Counted from the first letter of the stretch, positions 26,068-34,788 are shown. The stretch is DNA of 64,000 nucleotides from Chryseobacterium sp. 36-9 (GCA_001898785.1 MKVE01000017.1:1-64000); one strand, 5' to 3'. Program-made: numbers and translations. The notes: generated from the letters alone by a model not told the origin.

Positions 26068-27084
26068 ATGGCTAAGAAATTGACTAAATCATCTAAGAAT
26101 GTGCGGGTTGGCGTTTTGGGAAGCGGAAGTTTTGCGACAGCAATCGTGAAAATGCTTCTTGAAAACTGCAAAACGGTCAACTGGTGTGTTCGGAATGAGT
26201 TTGTAAAGGGTGCAATTGAGCAGCGCGGACATAATCCGACTTACCTCACCACCGTTAGTTTCAACCTAAAAAAACTTAAAATCACTACAGATATCAATGA
26301 GTTGGTTTCCAATTCGGATGTTGTTATTCTGGCAGTTCCTTCCATTTATCTTGCAGAATCTATGGAAAAACTGACATGCGAGTATCAGGACAAATTGTTC
26401 TGTTCAGCGATTAAGGGAATTGTCCCAAAACATAATGATATTGTGGCACATTATCTTCGCGACGAATTCAAAATCGGATTCAAAAATCAGGCAGTTATTG
26501 CCGGTCCTTGTCATGCGGAAGAAGTGGCAATGGAGCGTTTATCGTATCTTACAGTGGCTGTGGCAGAGCAGGAAGATGCGGAAATTTTGCAGGAGATCCT
26601 GTCATCTTGTTATATCAAAGTGAATACCAGCAGCGATATTCTCGGAAACGAATATTCTGCCATTCTTAAAAATATATATGCCATCGGTGCCGGAATTGCG
26701 AGCGGTTTGGGTTATGGAGATAACTTTATTGCAGTGTACGTTTCTAACGCAATTCGTGAAATGGAAACTTTCCTGGAAGCGATTTATCCGGAACCGAGAG
26801 ATGTAAACGACAGTGCTTATCTGGGAGATTTGATTGTAACAGCTTATTCTTTGTTCTCCAGAAACAGAAACCTTGGAAACTTAATTGGAAAAGGTTATAC
26901 GGTTAAATCTGCAATCCAGTCCATGAGTATGGTTGCCGAAGGTTATTATGCAACTAACGGAATCTATGCCATTTGTAAAGAAAAGAAACTGAAACTTCCT
27001 ATTATCAATGCTGTTTATGATATTTTGTATGAAGGAAAAAATGCAGAGAAACAATTTGCAAAACTGACTGATAAACTAACTTAA
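26068..27084 (+). CDS. gpsA: NAD(P)H-dependent glycerol-3-phosphate dehydrogenase
   Basis: A 338-residue cytoplasmic enzyme that reduces dihydroxyacetone phosphate to sn-glycerol-3-phosphate for phospholipid synthesis. The N-terminal Rossmann motif GVLGSGSFATA is at about residues 15-25 and VIAGPCHAEEVA is present. The catalytic-Lys region AILKNIYAIGAGIASG lies near 200. The length is typical of the family. It has its own promoter and is followed by the YkvA-like gene after 79 bases. Confidence 0.95.
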   Translation: MAKKLTKSSKNVRVGVLGSGSFATAIVKMLLENCKTVNWCVRNEFVKGAIEQRGHNPTYLTTVSFNLKKLKITTDINELVSNSDVVILAVPSIYLAESMEKLTCEYQDKLFCSAIKGIVPKHNDIVAHYLRDEFKIGFKNQAVIAGPCHAEEVAMERLSYLTVAVAEQEDAEILQEILSSCYIKVNTSSDILGNEYSAILKNIYAIGAGIASGLGYGDNFIAVYVSNAIREMETFLEAIYPEPRDVNDSAYLGDLIVTAYSLFSRNRNLGNLIGKGYTVKSAIQSMSMVAEGYYATNGIYAICKEKKLKLPIINAVYDILYEGKNAEKQFAKLTDKLT

Positions 27085-27163
27085 TCGTATTTTCCTTAAA
27101 GAAAGTTAATTAACAATTATAAAAAATACAATGGAATAGAATTTGCAAATTTTGCAGTCTAAA

Positions 27164-27517
27164 ATGAAAAAAATCAAACACAAAATGAAACATTCAAAAT
27201 TCAAAATAGCTCAGGAAGCTATAAAACACAAAGGATTTCTCCAAAAGATTCCTGCGGCTGTTAGAATGATTAAACTCTGGCGGAAAGGAGAATATAAAAT
27301 GAAGTTTACCGACATTTTAATTCCGGCATTAGCGCTGCTTTACGTAATTTCTCCAATTGATATTATTCCAGATTTTGTTTTGGGAATTGGTGCTTTGGAT
27401 GATCTGGCAATCTTAGCTTTTGCCATTCCGATGCTGATGAAGGAAGTGGACAAGTTTCTGCTTTGGGAAAGCCAGAAGGATAATCCTAAAATTATTGATG
27501 CAGAAATTGTAGAATAA
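27164..27517 (+). CDS. YkvA-family (DUF1232) membrane protein
   Basis: A 117-residue protein from ATG 27164; the frame opens earlier at TTG 27143 but the start MKKIKHKMKH is more plausible. A basic N-terminal half is followed by the DUF1232 core ALLYVISPIDIIPDF and two hydrophobic stretches. The function of the family is unknown. It may be read through from gpsA. Confidence 0.75.
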   Translation: MKKIKHKMKHSKFKIAQEAIKHKGFLQKIPAAVRMIKLWRKGEYKMKFTDILIPALALLYVISPIDIIPDFVLGIGALDDLAILAFAIPMLMKEVDKFLLWESQKDNPKIIDAEIVE

Positions 27518-27532
27518 TAATTTGAAACAAAT

Positions 27533-27569
27533 AAAAATCCCGACTCAAATCTGAATCGGGATTTTTTTT
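27533..27569. terminator. Bidirectional terminator between convergent genes
   Basis: ATCCCGA (27537-27543) pairs with TCGGGAT (27556-27562), with five A on the left and seven T on the right, so it can stop the YkvA gene (+) and the NifU-like gene (-). Confidence 0.85.
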
Positions 27570-27819
27570 ATTCTATATTAATAACAGTTTCTATTTCCGG
27601 AGCAAATTGCTTGATGGTGTTTTCCACACCCAGTTTCATGGTAGAGCTACTGATCCCACAACTTGAGCAATGTCCCAGTAGTCTTACAATCACAGTAGTT
27701 CCCTGTACATCTACAAGCTCAATATCGCCACCATCTTTGTTTAGAAATGGACGAATACTATCCAAAGCTTCCATTACTTTGGTTGCCAGTTCTTCCTGAA
27801 TTTGATTTATATTACTCAT
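27568..27819 (-). CDS. NifU-like iron-sulfur carrier (NifU C-terminal domain)
   Basis: An 83-residue protein made of a single NifU C-terminal (Nfu) domain with the cluster-binding C51-S-S-C54 motif (GHCSSCGIS). It accepts or donates 4Fe-4S clusters. It starts 4 bases after the mrp gene stop, so the pair forms an Fe-S delivery operon. Confidence 0.92.
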   Translation of the reverse strand: MSNINQIQEELATKVMEALDSIRPFLNKDGGDIELVDVQGTTVIVRLLGHCSSCGISSSTMKLGVENTIKQFAPEIETVINIE

Positions 27820-27823
27820 AAAG

Positions 27824-28933
27824 TTATTTTTTCTTAGGTGAGCAACCAGCCATAGTTGTGATTTTCACAGCCTCGGTTGGCGGCAGATTGGTGTTTCTTT
27901 CCACAAGGCTTTCAACCATATTCTGAGCAGTTTTGGTATAGATTTCAGAGATTTTGGAATTCTCCTGCAAAGCTGCCGGCCTTCCTACATCTCCTGCTTC
28001 TCTGATACTTTGAATCAAAGGAATCTCTCCCAAAACCGGGATTCCCAAATCCTCTGCCATAAATTGGGCGCCTTGTTTTCCAAAGATATAATATTTATTC
28101 TCAGGTAACTCTTCCGGTGTGAAATAAGCCATATTTTCTATCAATCCCAAAACCGGAATGTTGATACTTTCCATATTGAACATAGCAATTCCCTTTCTTA
28201 CATCAGCCAAAGCAACGTGCTGAGGTGTACTCACAATCACAGCACCCGTTACTGGAACTTCCTGAATAATAGAAAGATGAATATCGCCAGTTCCCGGAGG
28301 TAGGTCTATCAAAAGGAAATCTAATTCTCCCCAATCCGCATCACGGATCATCTGATTCAAGGCTTTGGAAGCCATTGGTCCTCTCCAGACTACAGCTTGG
28401 TTAGCCCCGGAAAAATATCCGATAGACAACATTTTTACGCCGTAATTTTCGATGGGCTTCATCAGATTTCTGCCGTTCACTTCTACAGAAATTGGTTTTT
28501 GTCCTTCTGTGTCAAGCATCGTCGGAACAGACGGTCCGTAGATATCTGCATCCAAAAGTCCGACTTTGAACCCCATTTTTGCTAACGTTACTGCAAGATT
28601 TGCTGCAACAGTAGATTTTCCAACGCCACCTTTTCCGGAAGCGATAGCAATGATGTTTTGAATACCCGGAATCTGTTTTCCTTTGATTTCATTAGTTGGA
28701 GGTGTTGCAGGCAATTCGGGAGAAACGATTTTCAATTTTAAGTTGATGTGTTCACCGAATTCCGAAGCAAAAGCTTGTTTCATAGCAACTTCCAGCTTTT
28801 TCTTTTCGTGCATCGCAGGTGAATGTGCGGTCATATCGATATAGACATCGTCACCCATCACGTGGAAATTACTTACGAGGTCATCTACTTCTATCTCTTT
28901 CAGAAAATCCTGAACTTTTGATTTCGTCAGCAT
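27824..28933 (-). CDS. mrp: Mrp/ApbC-family ATPase, iron-sulfur cluster carrier
   Basis: A 369-residue protein with an N-terminal DUF59/MIP18 domain (about 1-75) and a ParA-type NTPase domain with a deviant Walker A, GKGGVGKS, at residues 100-107. IDLPPGTGD follows. The CxxC pair that follows ENM in many Mrp proteins is absent here (ENMAYFTPEELPENK); a lone Cys lies near the C-terminus (MAGCSPKKK). This form is, as I recall, common in Bacteroidota. It works with the NifU-like protein just downstream. Confidence 0.92.
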   Translation of the reverse strand: MLTKSKVQDFLKEIEVDDLVSNFHVMGDDVYIDMTAHSPAMHEKKKLEVAMKQAFASEFGEHINLKLKIVSPELPATPPTNEIKGKQIPGIQNIIAIASGKGGVGKSTVAANLAVTLAKMGFKVGLLDADIYGPSVPTMLDTEGQKPISVEVNGRNLMKPIENYGVKMLSIGYFSGANQAVVWRGPMASKALNQMIRDADWGELDFLLIDLPPGTGDIHLSIIQEVPVTGAVIVSTPQHVALADVRKGIAMFNMESINIPVLGLIENMAYFTPEELPENKYYIFGKQGAQFMAEDLGIPVLGEIPLIQSIREAGDVGRPAALQENSKISEIYTKTAQNMVESLVERNTNLPPTEAVKITTMAGCSPKKK

Positions 28934-28958
28934 AAAATTTTATTAATCTTTGAGACAA

Positions 28959-28966
28959 CAAATTTA
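28959..28966 (-). promoter_or_regulatory. -7 box of mrp
   Basis: TAAATTTG on the minus strand, 25 bases before the ATG at 28933. Confidence 0.6.
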
Positions 28967-29127
28967 CGGATTTAAAAATTAATTTAGAATCAATAGGATT
29001 TGTGATTTTGTCTATGCTAATGATTTTTTGACATGGGCTTAGTTAAAGTGTTTTTTGAGTTGGGATGTTTTGATGTAAACATAAAACAAAAAAGAGCTTT
29101 ACAACTTTCCAAGCCCTCCAATTTATA

Positions 29128-29233
29128 TAGGAGCCGGGAACCTGCTTTCGTTACAATCTTTTTTGCATCACGTTTTGTCAGACTGAGATCTCGAAGCTAA
29201 CTCAAAAAAGGATTTCCACTGCAATCAGGGCTA
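29128..29233 (-). repeat. Dispersed hairpin element, copy C
   Basis: On the minus strand it starts TAGCCCTGATTGCAGTGG, then AAATCC and a CTTTTTTG…CAAAAAAG stem around a 38-base insert. It ends GATTGTAACGAAAGCAGG … GGCTCCTA. Left and right arms match copy D at 60393-60474 nearly base for base. The 28934-29427 gap holds no gene. Confidence 0.75.
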
Positions 29234-29279
29234 TGGGTTTAGTCTATATAATTTGAATTTGTCAATAAAAATAAATTTT

Positions 29280-29420
29280 TGTCATTCCGAAGGAATCTGA
29301 ATCTACACTTTTAATGGATTTTTAGTATTTAAAGTCTTCGAGAGCCTCAGACTGACAATGCCGGAAAAGTGAATCTTACTAGAGCTGTCATACTGAGCGG
29401 AGTCGAAGTGCTTTCAAAGA
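29280..29420. repeat. Cluster of TGTCATTCTGA-type intergenic repeats
   Basis: TGTCATTCCGAAGGAATCT (near 29281) and CTGTCATACTGAGCGGAGTC (near 29385), with an inverted GACTGACAATGCCGG between them. These are degenerate copies of a repeat often found near gene ends in Bacteroidota. Confidence 0.5.
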
Positions 29421-29427
29421 TTAAATT

Positions 29428-30876
29428 TTAATCAACCTTAAAAGTCAGATTATTATCATCAGGTTTTCCATTTGTGTTGAGTGCGCTGTAAGGCGTCGTA
29501 AACCAACCATTTTTGTTCATCACAAATCTGAACTCATAAGTCTTTCCTTTCTCGAATTGAGATTTAGGCAAAACCAATTCAAAAGTGTCTCGGTCTTTTC
29601 TAATCATTTGATACATTGTATTAGCAGGATTCCAATCGTTGAATGAACCAGCAACAGCCATTTTCGTTATCGCTTCAGCATTTAAATTTTTAGGAACATT
29701 GTAAGCAAAAATCACTTTATCATTCTCAATCCTATAACCATAAATTTCCTTTTTAATATTAGGTTTATTAATAATTTCAGAAGCAACTGATTCTTCTCTT
29801 GACCAATACGGATTTGCTAATTGTTTATCAATCAATCCTGCAATATGATTGACTATAAAATAAAGTGGGGGAAAAGAATTGTATTTGTAGCCGTTCGACA
29901 TAAAAATGATTGACAAATCATTGTCAGGAAAAATACTGTAAGCATTGATGTTTCCGCCGGAAAAACCATAAGACGTTACATTTCCAGTTTTGGTAATTTC
30001 CCAACCGTGCGCAAAAATATCTTGTTTATTGGTATAATCAAAAGGTTTCCACATCAACTTTTTTGTTTGGTCTGTAAGGAATTTGTTGGTGTCAAGATTA
30101 ATGCTCCATTGTAAAAAATCGGGAAGTGAAATGGCCAGTCCATTAGCAGGATGAGCCCTCAAACCACCGACGTGCGTTGATTTTTTATACTGTTGGAGAG
30201 AATCATTATATCTGTAAAACTGAATGCGATTGGGAATTTCTTCAAAAGAATCGGAATTGAATATGACTTTGTTCTTCGCATCAGAAAACTGATTTTTCAA
30301 CACAAAATCTTCAAATTTTTGTCCGCTTATCTTTTCGATAATCATTGCCAACATCATATAATTGGTCTGATTATAACTGAATCGATTACCAGTTTCGAAT
30401 TCCATTTTTTCTTTGGAAAGTCGTTCAAAAACTTCAGTATTGGAAATATTTGTAGGTAAATTATGACGTTCAAAATCTGGAATACCAGATGAATGCGACA
30501 ATAGGTTTTTTACTTTGACGTTTTGCCATTCTTTGGGAAGATTATCCAGATATTTTGAAATGTCATCTTCTAAAGACAATTGTCCTTTCTCAATCAATTG
30601 AAAAACGGCAACATTGGTAATCAGTTTTGTCGTAGAATAAACTCTGAAAAGAGAATTAGAATCCACTTTTTTATCAGATTCTAAGTTTTCTTTACCATAA
30701 TATTTTTGGAAAATTATTTTATCATTTTTGACTACTCCAACTGCCAAACCTGGAATTTCAAAAGTTTTCATTACTTCCGTCAGATAGTTGTCAATTACTT
30801 TTGTTTGCTGGGAGTTTTGAGAAAATCCTAAAAATGAAATATTTAGAAATAATAGGATTAAAAGAATTTGTTTCAT
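29428..30876 (-). CDS. Secreted serine hydrolase (class C beta-lactamase fold) with C-terminal CBM48-like domain
   Basis: A 482-residue protein with a signal peptide (about 1-19, LGFSQ). The N-terminal serine beta-lactamase/transpeptidase domain has the SxxK motif (VYSTTKLITN), the Tyr motif SYNQTNYM and HGWEI. The last ~95 residues (from about NVPKNLNAEAI) form an Ig-like domain with VAGSFNDWNP, the hallmark of the AMPK/CBM48 glycogen-binding family. This suggests a periplasmic D-Ala peptidase or esterase with a glycan-binding module. True beta-lactamase activity is not indicated. Confidence 0.82.
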   Translation of the reverse strand: MKQILLILLFLNISFLGFSQNSQQTKVIDNYLTEVMKTFEIPGLAVGVVKNDKIIFQKYYGKENLESDKKVDSNSLFRVYSTTKLITNVAVFQLIEKGQLSLEDDISKYLDNLPKEWQNVKVKNLLSHSSGIPDFERHNLPTNISNTEVFERLSKEKMEFETGNRFSYNQTNYMMLAMIIEKISGQKFEDFVLKNQFSDAKNKVIFNSDSFEEIPNRIQFYRYNDSLQQYKKSTHVGGLRAHPANGLAISLPDFLQWSINLDTNKFLTDQTKKLMWKPFDYTNKQDIFAHGWEITKTGNVTSYGFSGGNINAYSIFPDNDLSIIFMSNGYKYNSFPPLYFIVNHIAGLIDKQLANPYWSREESVASEIINKPNIKKEIYGYRIENDKVIFAYNVPKNLNAEAITKMAVAGSFNDWNPANTMYQMIRKDRDTFELVLPKSQFEKGKTYEFRFVMNKNGWFTTPYSALNTNGKPDDNNLTFKVD

Positions 30877-30939
30877 TAGTATCTATTTATGACATAGGAC
30901 AATTCTAAAGTTTGATTTGTTACATCATTAAAAAGTAAT

Positions 30940-30990
30940 TTGTCATTCTGAAAGAATCTCAACAGTTTAGATTCCTCCGGAATGACAAAA
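30940..30990. repeat. Inverted pair of TGTCATTCTGA-type repeats
   Basis: TTTGTCATTCTGAAAGAATC and, about 15 bases on, GATTCCTCCGGAATGACAAA are near-perfect inverted copies and can fold into a long hairpin between two minus-strand genes. Confidence 0.55.
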
Positions 30991-31016
30991 TTGTGTATAT
31001 ATTGTAAAATAAATTT

Positions 31017-32252
31017 CTAACTCTCCAACTGCCCTTCCCATTTACTCACAGCAGACGTCGCAAGCGCATTACCCAAAACATTGGTCATGCTTCTTCCCAT
31101 ATCGCAGAAATGGTCGATTGGCAGAATCAAAGCAATACCTTCCACCGGAATATCAAACATTCCACACGCCGCAACGATAATAACCAAGCTTGCTCTCGGA
31201 ACGCCAGCAATTCCTTTACTTGTTAACATCAGAACCAAAAGCATTATGATCTGTTGTCCTAATGGCATATCGATGCCGTAAATCTGGGCAATGAAAATAG
31301 ACGCGAAAGTCATATACATCATACTGCCATCCAAGTTGAAAGAATAACCTAATGGCAAAATAAAAGAAACAATTCTATTATTACATCCGAATCTTTCCAG
31401 TTCTTCTACCAATTTTGGGAAAACAGCTTCTGAGCTTGTGGTGGAAAATGCAATCAACAAAGGTTCTTTGATTCTTCTCAATAATTCGAAAAGGCGATTG
31501 CCAAGAATCATATAACCAACTAATAAAAGAACCAGCCAAAGAACAGCCAAAGCAAAGAAAAAATCTCTGAGATAAATGGCATAAACTTTAAAAATCTCAA
31601 AACCATTGGTAGCAACAACTGCCGCAATTGCCCCGAAAACTCCAAGCGGCGCAACCCACATGATGTAACCGACCATTTTTAAAATAGCGTGAGCAATGAT
31701 ATCTAGCCCTTTGATGACAGGTTTTGCATATTCTTCACCCATTGCTGACAACGCAATCCCAAACATTACCGAAAATACAACGATCTGAAGAACTTCATTG
31801 CTTGCAAAAGCTTCGAATAAACTTTTCGGAATCACGTGTTTCACAAAGTCTTCCATAGAAAATCCTTTGCTGTTACTCACGATTTCGGAAGCTGAAGAAG
31901 CATCTTGAATTGGTAACTTGGTAACGTGGCCAGGCTCTAACCAATTCACTAAAACCAAGCCAATCAATAAGGAAACCAAGGAAGCCGTAATGAACCAAAG
32001 CATTGCTTTTGTGCCAACGCGACCGACCATTTTGATGTCGCCCATTTTAGCAATCCCAACCACCAAAGTCGAGAAAACCAAAGGCGCAATAATCATCTGA
32101 ATCAGTCGGATAAAAACTGTTCCCAACAGTTTGATATTCTTAGAAAAATTTTCGGAAGAGTCGGGATAATTGGTGTGGACAATTCCTCCTAAAACAACAC
32201 CTAAGATTAGTGCAATAATGATTGCGAAAAACAGTTTATTCTGACCTTTCAT
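31017..32252 (-). CDS. Dicarboxylate/amino acid:cation symporter (DAACS family)
   Basis: A 411-residue membrane transporter from ATG 32252; an upstream TTG at 32285 adds a poor N-terminus and lies in a repeat. Family motifs: IAPLVFSTLVVGIAK, the serine-rich hairpin AFSTTSSEAVFPK, GYSFNLDGSMMYM in TM7 and SKGIAGVPRAS in HP2. Members co-transport glutamate, aspartate or C4-dicarboxylates with H+ or Na+. The substrate cannot be fixed here. Confidence 0.92.
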   Translation of the reverse strand: MKGQNKLFFAIIIALILGVVLGGIVHTNYPDSSENFSKNIKLLGTVFIRLIQMIIAPLVFSTLVVGIAKMGDIKMVGRVGTKAMLWFITASLVSLLIGLVLVNWLEPGHVTKLPIQDASSASEIVSNSKGFSMEDFVKHVIPKSLFEAFASNEVLQIVVFSVMFGIALSAMGEEYAKPVIKGLDIIAHAILKMVGYIMWVAPLGVFGAIAAVVATNGFEIFKVYAIYLRDFFFALAVLWLVLLLVGYMILGNRLFELLRRIKEPLLIAFSTTSSEAVFPKLVEELERFGCNNRIVSFILPLGYSFNLDGSMMYMTFASIFIAQIYGIDMPLGQQIIMLLVLMLTSKGIAGVPRASLVIIVAACGMFDIPVEGIALILPIDHFCDMGRSMTNVLGNALATSAVSKWEGQLES

Positions 32253-32266
32253 AACTAATTTATTTT

Positions 32267-32423
32267 TTGAACACAAAGTGCACAAAGTTTTTTAATCTAT
32301 TTATTATTAATGTTTTAAAGTTCACAAAGGCGTTTCGCTGAAATAAGAAGTTCAAATCAAGCAGCTTTGTGGGCTTTAAGCAGTTTCAATATTCAAAAAA
32401 ATCTTTGTGAGCTTTGTGTTTAA
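32267..32423. repeat. Inverted-repeat element with CACAAAG arms
   Basis: GAACACAAAGTGCACAAAG at about 32269-32287 and CTTTGTGAGCTTTGTGTT at about 32403-32420 are inverted arms. Between them lie AAAGTTCACAAAGGCGTTTC and a second partial arm. A truncated relative sits at 34713-34785. The rest of the 32253-32612 gap shows no gene. Confidence 0.55.
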
Positions 32424-32612
32424 TCTAAGCTTTATAAGTCCTGATATAAATTGAAACTGAACAAAACTAATATTTTTGAGAGAATAACCACTAATATTTT
32501 AAATTAATATTAAGAACTCCAATAAAAACTGCCGATTCTGATCAACAAAAATAAAATAACATTCACGCACAGTTCAAATTAGAATTATTTCTTTGTACAA
32601 ATCTGATAGTTA

Positions 32613-33437
32613 ATGAAAAGGGATGTGGAAATCGTCATTATTTCTGATGTACATCTTGGAACTTACGGTTGCAAGGCGAAAGAGCTATTGAGATACCTAA
32701 ACTCTATCCGTCCCAAAACTTTGATTCTGAACGGCGATATCATCGACATCTGGCAGTTCAAGAAATCTTATTTTCCGAAGTCTCATTTGAAAGTGGTTAA
32801 AAAGTTAATATCGTTTGCAACCAAAGAATCCGAGGTTTTCTACATCACTGGAAATCACGATGAAGCGTTTAGAAATTTCACAGATTTCGAATTAGGAAAA
32901 CTGAAGCTTTGTAACAAACACGTTCTGAAACTAGGCGATAAAAAAGCCTGGATTTTTCACGGTGATGTTTTTGATGCATCGGTTCAGCACTCCAAATGGA
33001 TTGCAAAATTAGGAGGAAAAGGTTACGACTTGCTGATTGCTATTAACAATCTCGTGAATTGGTTTCTTGAGAAAATTGGCAGAGAAAAATATTCATTCTC
33101 CAAAAAAATCAAGAATAATGTCAAAAAGGCTGTGAAGTATATTGGTGATTTTGAATTGACTGCTTCGGAACTGGCGATTGAAAATGATTTCGATTATGTG
33201 ATTTGCGGGCATATTCATCAGCCTCAAATCCGGGAAGTAGTTGGTAAAAAAGGAAAATGTATGTATCTGAATTCCGGTGACTGGGTGGAAAATCTTTCGG
33301 CTTTGGAATATCATAATGGCGACTGGAAACTTTTCGTTTACGAGGAGGAAAAACACACTCTTATGGATGAAGAACCAGAGGAAATGAAAGAAATAGACAG
33401 TGCAGAGATGATGAAAATCGTGACGCAGATTGTGTAG
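32613..33437 (+). CDS. Metallophosphoesterase, LpxH-like (UDP-2,3-diacylglucosamine diphosphatase type)
   Basis: A 274-residue protein with calcineurin-like phosphoesterase motifs: SDVHLG, NGDIIDIW, GNHDEAF and CGHIHQP. It resembles LpxH/LpxH2-type enzymes that cut UDP-diacylglucosamine to lipid X in lipid A synthesis, but the C-terminal acidic tail (EEEKHTLMDEEPEEMKE) is extra. The next gene is a glycosyltransferase separated only by the second 21-bp array. A role in lipid A or another envelope glycolipid is inferred. Confidence 0.8.
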   Translation: MKRDVEIVIISDVHLGTYGCKAKELLRYLNSIRPKTLILNGDIIDIWQFKKSYFPKSHLKVVKKLISFATKESEVFYITGNHDEAFRNFTDFELGKLKLCNKHVLKLGDKKAWIFHGDVFDASVQHSKWIAKLGGKGYDLLIAINNLVNWFLEKIGREKYSFSKKIKNNVKKAVKYIGDFELTASELAIENDFDYVICGHIHQPQIREVVGKKGKCMYLNSGDWVENLSALEYHNGDWKLFVYEEEKHTLMDEEPEEMKEIDSAEMMKIVTQIV

Positions 33438-33440
33438 TTG

Positions 33441-33734
33441 ATAACGTTGCTCATCGTATTTAAAACTAATGTGTTAAAAATTGAAACTAAGGTGGAAGAA
33501 TATAAAACTACATCGATAATCATGAAAACCATATTAGTATAATGTAAAACAAAAGTGATGAAAGTGAAAACTAATTTGCAATAACTAAAGACAATTACGC
33601 TAAAAATTAAAATATAGTTGTTAGAATTAAAAACAACATCGAAAGAACATAAAATAAAGGCGTAAGCAGTAAAAACTATTACAGTCCATATAAATCTTAC
33701 GATTATCCATAAAAACACAAATATTTAATTTTTT
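33441..33734. repeat. Second 21-bp-period array with phased A-tracts, 13 units
   Basis: An AAAAC/GAAAC/AAAAT motif recurs at 33462, 33483, 33504, 33525, 33546, 33567, 33588 (AAGAC), 33609, 33630, 33651, 33672, 33693 (AATCT) and 33714 (AACAC), always exactly 21 bases apart. A fourteenth, weaker unit begins at 33441. The rest of the unit is loosely conserved (TAATTTG…TAA). The array fills the gap from the lpxH-like stop to 9 bases before the next ATG. The minus-strand open frame over it is a by-product of the period. Confidence 0.85.
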
Positions 33735-33742
33735 AAATCCTT

Positions 33743-34711
33743 ATGAAAATATTATACGCCTTTCAAGGAACAGGAAACGGACATCTTGCCAGAGCGCAGG
33801 AAATCATCCCGATTTTGAAGAAACACGCATTGGTAGACACTTTAATCAGCGGACATCAGACCCAGTTGAAGTCTGATTTTGATATCGATTTTCGATTCAA
33901 AGGGATTTCTTTGCTTTATAATAAAACAGGTGGATTGTCTTACAAAAAAACCTTTCTTGAGAATAATTTCTGCAAAGCGGCAAAAGTCATCAAAGATTTG
34001 GATTTAAGTGCGTATGATTTAATCATCAACGATTTTGAACCGTTGACTGGCTGGGCTGCGAAACTAAAAAATCTACCGATTGTAGAATTAAGTCATCAGG
34101 CATCTTTAACTTTTAAGGAAACACCGAAACCGGATAAAAAAGATTGGTTTGGAGATTTTATCCTGAAACATTATGTGCCTTGTGAAAAGAAAATCGGATT
34201 CCATTTTGAAAATTATAACTCCCATATCAAAAAGCCGGTTATCCGACAAAAAATTAGAAAACTGAATCCTGAAAACAAAGGCCATTATTTGGTTTATCTA
34301 CCAAGTTTTTCTGATGAAGTCATCACAAATTTTCTGACAAGAATCGATGTTCAATGGAAAGTTTTTTCTAAATATGCCAAGCAACATCAGAAATTCAGCA
34401 ACGTAGAAATCTTCCCGATTGATGAGAGAAAATACCTGGAACTGTTCGAATCTTGTGAAGGAATTCTTTGTAATGCCGGCTTCGAAACGCCTGCTGAAGC
34501 ATTGTTTATGCACAAAAAACTATTCGTTATCCCAATAGAAAATCAATATGAACAAGAGTGTAATGCTTTTGCGCTGGACAGATTGGGTGTTGCGAATTCG
34601 GATAAATTGGATCCAATTAAAATCAGAGAATGGATTAATTCTGACCAGATGATAGAAGTGGATTATCCTGATAATATCGAAAGTATTTTGACGAAAGAGG
34701 TTTTGTATTAA
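33743..34711 (+). CDS. Glycosyltransferase, GT-B/MurG-like
   Basis: A 322-residue protein beginning LYAFQGTGNGHLARA, the nucleotide-sugar glycosyltransferase glycine motif of UGT/MurG-like proteins. The C-terminal donor-binding part reads CNAGFETPAEALFMHKK … ENQYEQECNAF. It probably transfers a sugar to a lipid. The lpxH-like gene precedes it and the 21-bp array lies between them, leaving little room for a normal promoter or ribosome site. The acceptor is unknown. Confidence 0.82.
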   Translation: MKILYAFQGTGNGHLARAQEIIPILKKHALVDTLISGHQTQLKSDFDIDFRFKGISLLYNKTGGLSYKKTFLENNFCKAAKVIKDLDLSAYDLIINDFEPLTGWAAKLKNLPIVELSHQASLTFKETPKPDKKDWFGDFILKHYVPCEKKIGFHFENYNSHIKKPVIRQKIRKLNPENKGHYLVYLPSFSDEVITNFLTRIDVQWKVFSKYAKQHQKFSNVEIFPIDERKYLELFESCEGILCNAGFETPAEALFMHKKLFVIPIENQYEQECNAFALDRLGVANSDKLDPIKIREWINSDQMIEVDYPDNIESILTKEVLY

Positions 34712-34712
34712 G

Positions 34713-34785
34713 GTTTTTGAACACAAAGAACACAAGGGTATTTGATTTGCTTTAAGTTCACAAAGCCCCTTCGCTTAGAAGAGTT
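34713..34785 (+). repeat. Partial CACAAAG repeat
   Basis: TTGAACACAAAGAACACAAG followed by AAGTTCACAAAGCCCCTTCGCT matches the left half of the element at 32267-32423. It lies between convergent genes. Confidence 0.5.
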
Positions 34786-34788
34786 TTA

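Noticed and set aside
29128-29233. 6S RNA or another known structured RNA gene
   Set aside because: Its arms recur at 60393-60474, so it is a dispersed element; no 6S-like long bubble was seen.
32253-32285. Upstream TTG start of the DAACS transporter
   Set aside because: Adds a Cys-rich unlikely N-terminus (CTLCSKNK) that lies in the CACAAAG repeat.
33338-33718. Minus-strand 126-residue hydrophobic frame
   Set aside because: It covers the second 21-base-period array and runs into the 3' end of the lpxH-like gene; the seven-residue hydrophobic repeat is a by-product of the A-rich period.
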